Below, one piece after another: positions 13,951 to 16,685 of a stretch of DNA of 16,685 nt. The first letter of the stretch is position 1, and each line of letters starts with the position of its first letter. Origin of the DNA: JAAFHS01 sp031396505. Its GTDB lineage: Bacteria > Pseudomonadota > Alphaproteobacteria > Rhodobacterales > Rhodobacteraceae. A program made the translations under genes and the position numbers. A model generated the notes under the pieces. It was not told the DNA's origin. It made no database searches and saw only the letters and a list, made by a program, of their open reading frames with translations. The stretch spans positions 1 through 16,685 of the forward strand of contig JANNKX010000105.1 of assembly GCA_031396505.1 (NCBI GenBank), given 5' to 3'.

Positions 13951-15066
13951 ATGACCCTGTCTGCGCTGAACCAACGCCGCCTGCGGAACTTTCGCGCCAA
14001 CAGGCGTGCGGCATGGTCGCTGGTGATTTTTGCGGTGCTGTATATTCTGTCGCTGGGGGCGGAAGTCATCGCGAACGACAAGCCGTTGTTGGTGAAATAT
14101 GATGGCGGCTATTATGTGCCATTCCTGAAGTTTTACCCGGAACGTGCGTTCGGCGGCGATTTCCAGACCGAGGCGAAGTACAGCGATATCGAAGTGCGTT
14201 GCCTGATTGTTTCGGCAGGGTCGGAGACATGCTTTGACGACCCGGAAGCGGTTTACGCCGAGGCGCATGACAAGGGCACGGTGGACGGGGTGGCGGTGAA
14301 CCGGGGCTGGATCCTGTCAGCGCCGATCAGGTACAGCTATACCACCATCAGTGATGATCTGACGGGCGGGTCGGCACCGTCACCACCGGATGCCAACCAC
14401 ATTCTGGGTACGGATGACACAGCGCGTGATGTGGCGGCGCGGATCATTTACGGATTTCGGCTGTCGGTGACATTTGCGTTGATCGTGACCGTCTTCACGT
14501 CGATCATCGGCGTCGCGGCGGGGGCGGTGCAGGGGTATTTCGGCGGGATCGTCGACCTTTTGTTCCAGCGCGTGCTGGAAATCTGGAGCGCGACACCGCT
14601 TCTGTATGTGATCATCATCATCGCGTCGCTGTATCAGATGAACTTCTGGCTGCTGGTGGGCATCATGATCGCATTCGGCTGGACCGGGCTGGTGGGTGTG
14701 GTGCGCGCCGAATTCCTGCGCGCGCGCAACTTTGAATATGTGCGGGCGGCCAAGGCGTTGGGCGTGTCGGACGCCCGCATCATGTTCCGGCACGTGTTGC
14801 CGAATGCGATGGTGGCGACGCTGACGATTTTGCCGTTCATCATCACGGGCACCATCGGGGCACTGGCGAGCCTTGACTATCTGGGGTTCGGGTTGCCGTC
14901 ATCGTCGCCGTCACTGGGCGAGTTGACGTTGCAGGCAAAACAGAACCTGCAGGCCCCGTGGTTGGCGATTTCGGCCTTTGTGACCTATGCGGTCATGCTA
15001 AGCCTGCTGGTGTTCGTCTTCGAAGGCGTGCGCGATGCGTTTGATCCCAGAAAGACCTTCCGATGA
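13951..15066 (+). CDS. yejE: ABC transporter permease, YejE-like
   Basis: The product is 371 residues. The N-terminus LNQRRLRNFRANRRAAWSL leads into the first helix (about 22-40), the normal DppC/OppC pattern. A large periplasmic segment (about 41-165) holds the only two cysteines, Cys84 and Cys94, and ends with NHILGTDDTARDVAARIIYG, the classic sequence before the permease core. Helices cover about 170-360. The EAA-type loop is at about 262-285 (EYVRAAKALGVSDARIMFRHVLPNA). The C-terminus ends FEGVRDAFDPRKTF. It forms the channel with YejB. It begins three bases after yejB stops and its own stop overlaps the yejF ATG, so the operon is tightly coupled. Confidence 0.94.
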   Translation: MTLSALNQRRLRNFRANRRAAWSLVIFAVLYILSLGAEVIANDKPLLVKYDGGYYVPFLKFYPERAFGGDFQTEAKYSDIEVRCLIVSAGSETCFDDPEAVYAEAHDKGTVDGVAVNRGWILSAPIRYSYTTISDDLTGGSAPSPPDANHILGTDDTARDVAARIIYGFRLSVTFALIVTVFTSIIGVAAGAVQGYFGGIVDLLFQRVLEIWSATPLLYVIIIIASLYQMNFWLLVGIMIAFGWTGLVGVVRAEFLRARNFEYVRAAKALGVSDARIMFRHVLPNAMVATLTILPFIITGTIGALASLDYLGFGLPSSSPSLGELTLQAKQNLQAPWLAISAFVTYAVMLSLLVFVFEGVRDAFDPRKTFR

Positions 15067-16652
15067 CGTTGCTTGCGGTCAAGGACCTGTCGGTTACCTT
15101 TCATCAGGAAGGGCGCGAAATCGCGGCGGTCAAGCAGATCAGCTTTGCCATTGCCAAGGGCGAGACGCTGGCAATCGTGGGCGAAAGCGGGTCGGGCAAA
15201 TCGGTGACGGCGCTGTCGCTGGTCAAGCTGTTGGGCGATAACGCGACGGTCACCGGATCGGTGCGGTACAATGCGACCGAGATGATCAACGCGACCGAGG
15301 CTGCGCTGCAAAAGGTGCGTGGCAATGACATCAGTTTCATTTTTCAGGAACCGATGACGTCGCTGAACCCGCTGCACACGATCGAACGCCAGATGGCGGA
15401 AAGTCTTGCGCTGCATCAGGGGTTGCGGGGGGCTGCGGCGCGGCCACGGATCATTGAACTGCTGCAAAAGGTGGGCATCCGCGAGGCGGAAAGCCGCCTT
15501 GCGGCCTATCCGCATCAACTGTCGGGCGGGCAACGCCAGCGCGTGATGATTGCGATGGCGCTGGCCAATGGACCAGACCTGTTGATCGCGGATGAACCGA
15601 CGACGGCCTTGGATGTGACAATACAGGCGCAGATATTGGAACTGCTGGCGGATCTGAAGCGCAAGGAAGGGTTAAGCCTGTTGTTCATTACGCATGATCT
15701 GGGGATTGTGCGGCGTATCGCGGACCGGGTCTGCGTGATGCAGAATGGCGAGATCGTCGAACAGGGCAAAACTGCCGATATCTTTGCCACCCCAAAGCAT
15801 CCGTATACGCAAAAACTGCTGGCGGCGCATGCGACGGGCACGCCGGACCCGGTGCCGGATACGGCGGCGGCAGTCGTGACGACGGAAAAGTTGCGGGTGT
15901 GGTTTCCGATCACACGGGGCCTTTTGCGACGCACGGTCGGCCATGTGAAGGCGGTCAATGACGCGACGCTGACGGTGCGGGCGGGGGAGACGTTGGGTGT
16001 GGTGGGCGAAAGCGGGTCGGGCAAGACGACGCTGGCGAATGCGATCCTGCGGCTTTTGCCATCGACGGGGCGGATTGCGGTTCTGGGCAACGACATCCAG
16101 GGCGTTCACAGCCGCAACTTGCGGTCACTGCGGCGGGATTTGCAGGTGGTGTTTCAAGACCCCTATGGCAGTCTGTCGCCGCGCATGACGGTCGAGGATA
16201 TCATCGCCGAGGGGCTGGGCGTGCATGGCGTGGCACCGGGGCGCAACAAGCGCGACATGGTGGCGGGGATCATGGCCGAGGTGGGGTTGGACCCGGCGAC
16301 CATGGCGCGTTATCCGCACGAATTTTCGGGCGGCCAACGGCAGCGGATTGCGATTGCGCGGGCGATGATCCTGGAGCCGAAGCTGGTCGTGCTGGACGAG
16401 CCGACATCGGCGCTGGATATGACGGTGCAGGTGCAGATTGTGGACTTGTTGCGCGCGCTGCAACGCAAGAACGGGCTGGCCTACATCTTTATCAGCCATG
16501 ATTTGCGGGTGATCCGCGCGATGTCGCACCGGGTGATCGTGATGAAGGATGGCGATATCGTGGAGGCGGGCACGGCGGCGGATTTGTTCGCGCACCCGGC
16601 ACATGCGTATACGCGCACCCTGATGCGGGCGGCGTTCGGGGATGCGGTGTGA
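15063..16652 (+). CDS. yejF: ABC transporter ATP-binding protein with two fused ATPase domains, YejF-like
   Basis: The product is 529 residues with two complete nucleotide-binding domains. Domain 1 has Walker A GESGSGKS (40-47), Q-loop FQEPMTSLNP (94-103), signature LSGGQ (153-157), Walker B LLIADE (173-178) and switch His211. Domain 2 has Walker A GESGSGKTT (315-323), FQDPYGSLSP (364-373), signature FSGGQ (421-425), Walker B LVVLDE (441-446) and His479. All catalytic residues are present in both. Oligopeptide-type extensions follow each domain (HPYTQKLL at 246-253, HAYTRTLM at 514-521). It powers the YejB/YejE channel from the cytoplasmic face. The ATG overlaps the yejE stop by four bases (ATGA), and its own stop overlaps the start of the next gene by three. 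Confidence 0.96.
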   Translation: MTLLAVKDLSVTFHQEGREIAAVKQISFAIAKGETLAIVGESGSGKSVTALSLVKLLGDNATVTGSVRYNATEMINATEAALQKVRGNDISFIFQEPMTSLNPLHTIERQMAESLALHQGLRGAAARPRIIELLQKVGIREAESRLAAYPHQLSGGQRQRVMIAMALANGPDLLIADEPTTALDVTIQAQILELLADLKRKEGLSLLFITHDLGIVRRIADRVCVMQNGEIVEQGKTADIFATPKHPYTQKLLAAHATGTPDPVPDTAAAVVTTEKLRVWFPITRGLLRRTVGHVKAVNDATLTVRAGETLGVVGESGSGKTTLANAILRLLPSTGRIAVLGNDIQGVHSRNLRSLRRDLQVVFQDPYGSLSPRMTVEDIIAEGLGVHGVAPGRNKRDMVAGIMAEVGLDPATMARYPHEFSGGQRQRIAIARAMILEPKLVVLDEPTSALDMTVQVQIVDLLRALQRKNGLAYIFISHDLRVIRAMSHRVIVMKDGDIVEAGTAADLFAHPAHAYTRTLMRAAFGDAV

Positions 16653-16685
16653 AGATCCTGTTCGTGCATCAGAATTTTCCAGGCC
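16649..16685 (+). CDS. Probable glycosyltransferase, N-terminal fragment (cut by window edge)
   Basis: A GTG start at 16649 overlaps the yejF stop (GTGA) and reads MKILFVHQNFPG up to the window end. The sequence ILFVHQNFPG is typical of the first strand and glycine-rich loop of family 4-like, GT-B fold glycosyltransferases. Only 12 codons are visible, so the family call is provisional and no substrate can be given. The overlap suggests translation coupled to yejF. Confidence 0.6.
   Translation, partial: MKILFVHQNFPG

Noticed and set aside
1..16685. CRISPR arrays, tRNA or rRNA genes, prophage or IS genes, and toxin-antitoxin pairs.
   Set aside because: No regularly spaced repeats, cloverleaf-like segments, transposase or integrase motifs, or paired small genes were seen on either strand.

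Overview
The window reads as chromosomal DNA of a GC-rich alphaproteobacterium, most likely the Roseobacter/Rhodobacteraceae group. This rests on the style of RuvB, prephenate dehydratase (ACT-domain residues LESY), the membrane-anchored cytochrome c552/cy-type protein followed by a yejABEF transporter, and the strong GC bias at third codon positions. It is dense, ordinary-looking core and accessory sequence: no rRNA, tRNA, CRISPR array, phage or IS gene was seen, and no gap between genes exceeds 300 bases.

Layout. (1) 1-1701, plus strand: the end of ruvA, a small two-TM membrane protein overlapping both neighbours, and ruvB (Holliday-junction branch migration). (2) 1823-4744: a tetR-type repressor on minus, divergent from an alpha/beta hydrolase and an M24 (creatinase/prolidase-fold) protein on plus. 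The divergent gap holds a perfect 23-bp inverted repeat in which each arm is itself a TetR-type operator. The M24-like protein has lost most metal-binding residues and may be a pseudoenzyme. (3) 4746-4852: a gap between convergent genes filled by two related hairpins, resembling a short mobile or REP-like palindromic element. (4) 4861-7413, minus: a CpdB-like 2',3'-cyclic nucleotide phosphodiesterase/3'-nucleotidase without a visible signal peptide, followed by a HAD phosphatase, probably one operon. (5) 7652-9153, plus: NudC-type NAD(H) diphosphatase and an SRPBCC-fold protein. (6) 9191-10042, minus: prephenate dehydratase (pheA). (7) 10166-10687, plus: membrane-anchored cytochrome c with a clear Rho-independent terminator. 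(8) 10867-16652, plus: a complete yejA-B-E-F oligopeptide/microcin-C-type ABC importer, with a glycosyltransferase start overlapping the end of yejF at the right edge.

How genes work together: RuvA and RuvB form one motor; the TetR protein probably represses itself and the hydrolase/M24 pair through the double operator; CpdB and the HAD enzyme could act in sequence on nucleotide or phosphate esters; YejA delivers peptides to the YejB/YejE channel powered by the fused ATPase YejF. The most unusual items are the double palindromic operator, the apparently metal-less M24 protein it controls, the two-hairpin repeat element, and exactly two closely spaced cysteines in each of the three membrane/periplasmic Yej proteins.
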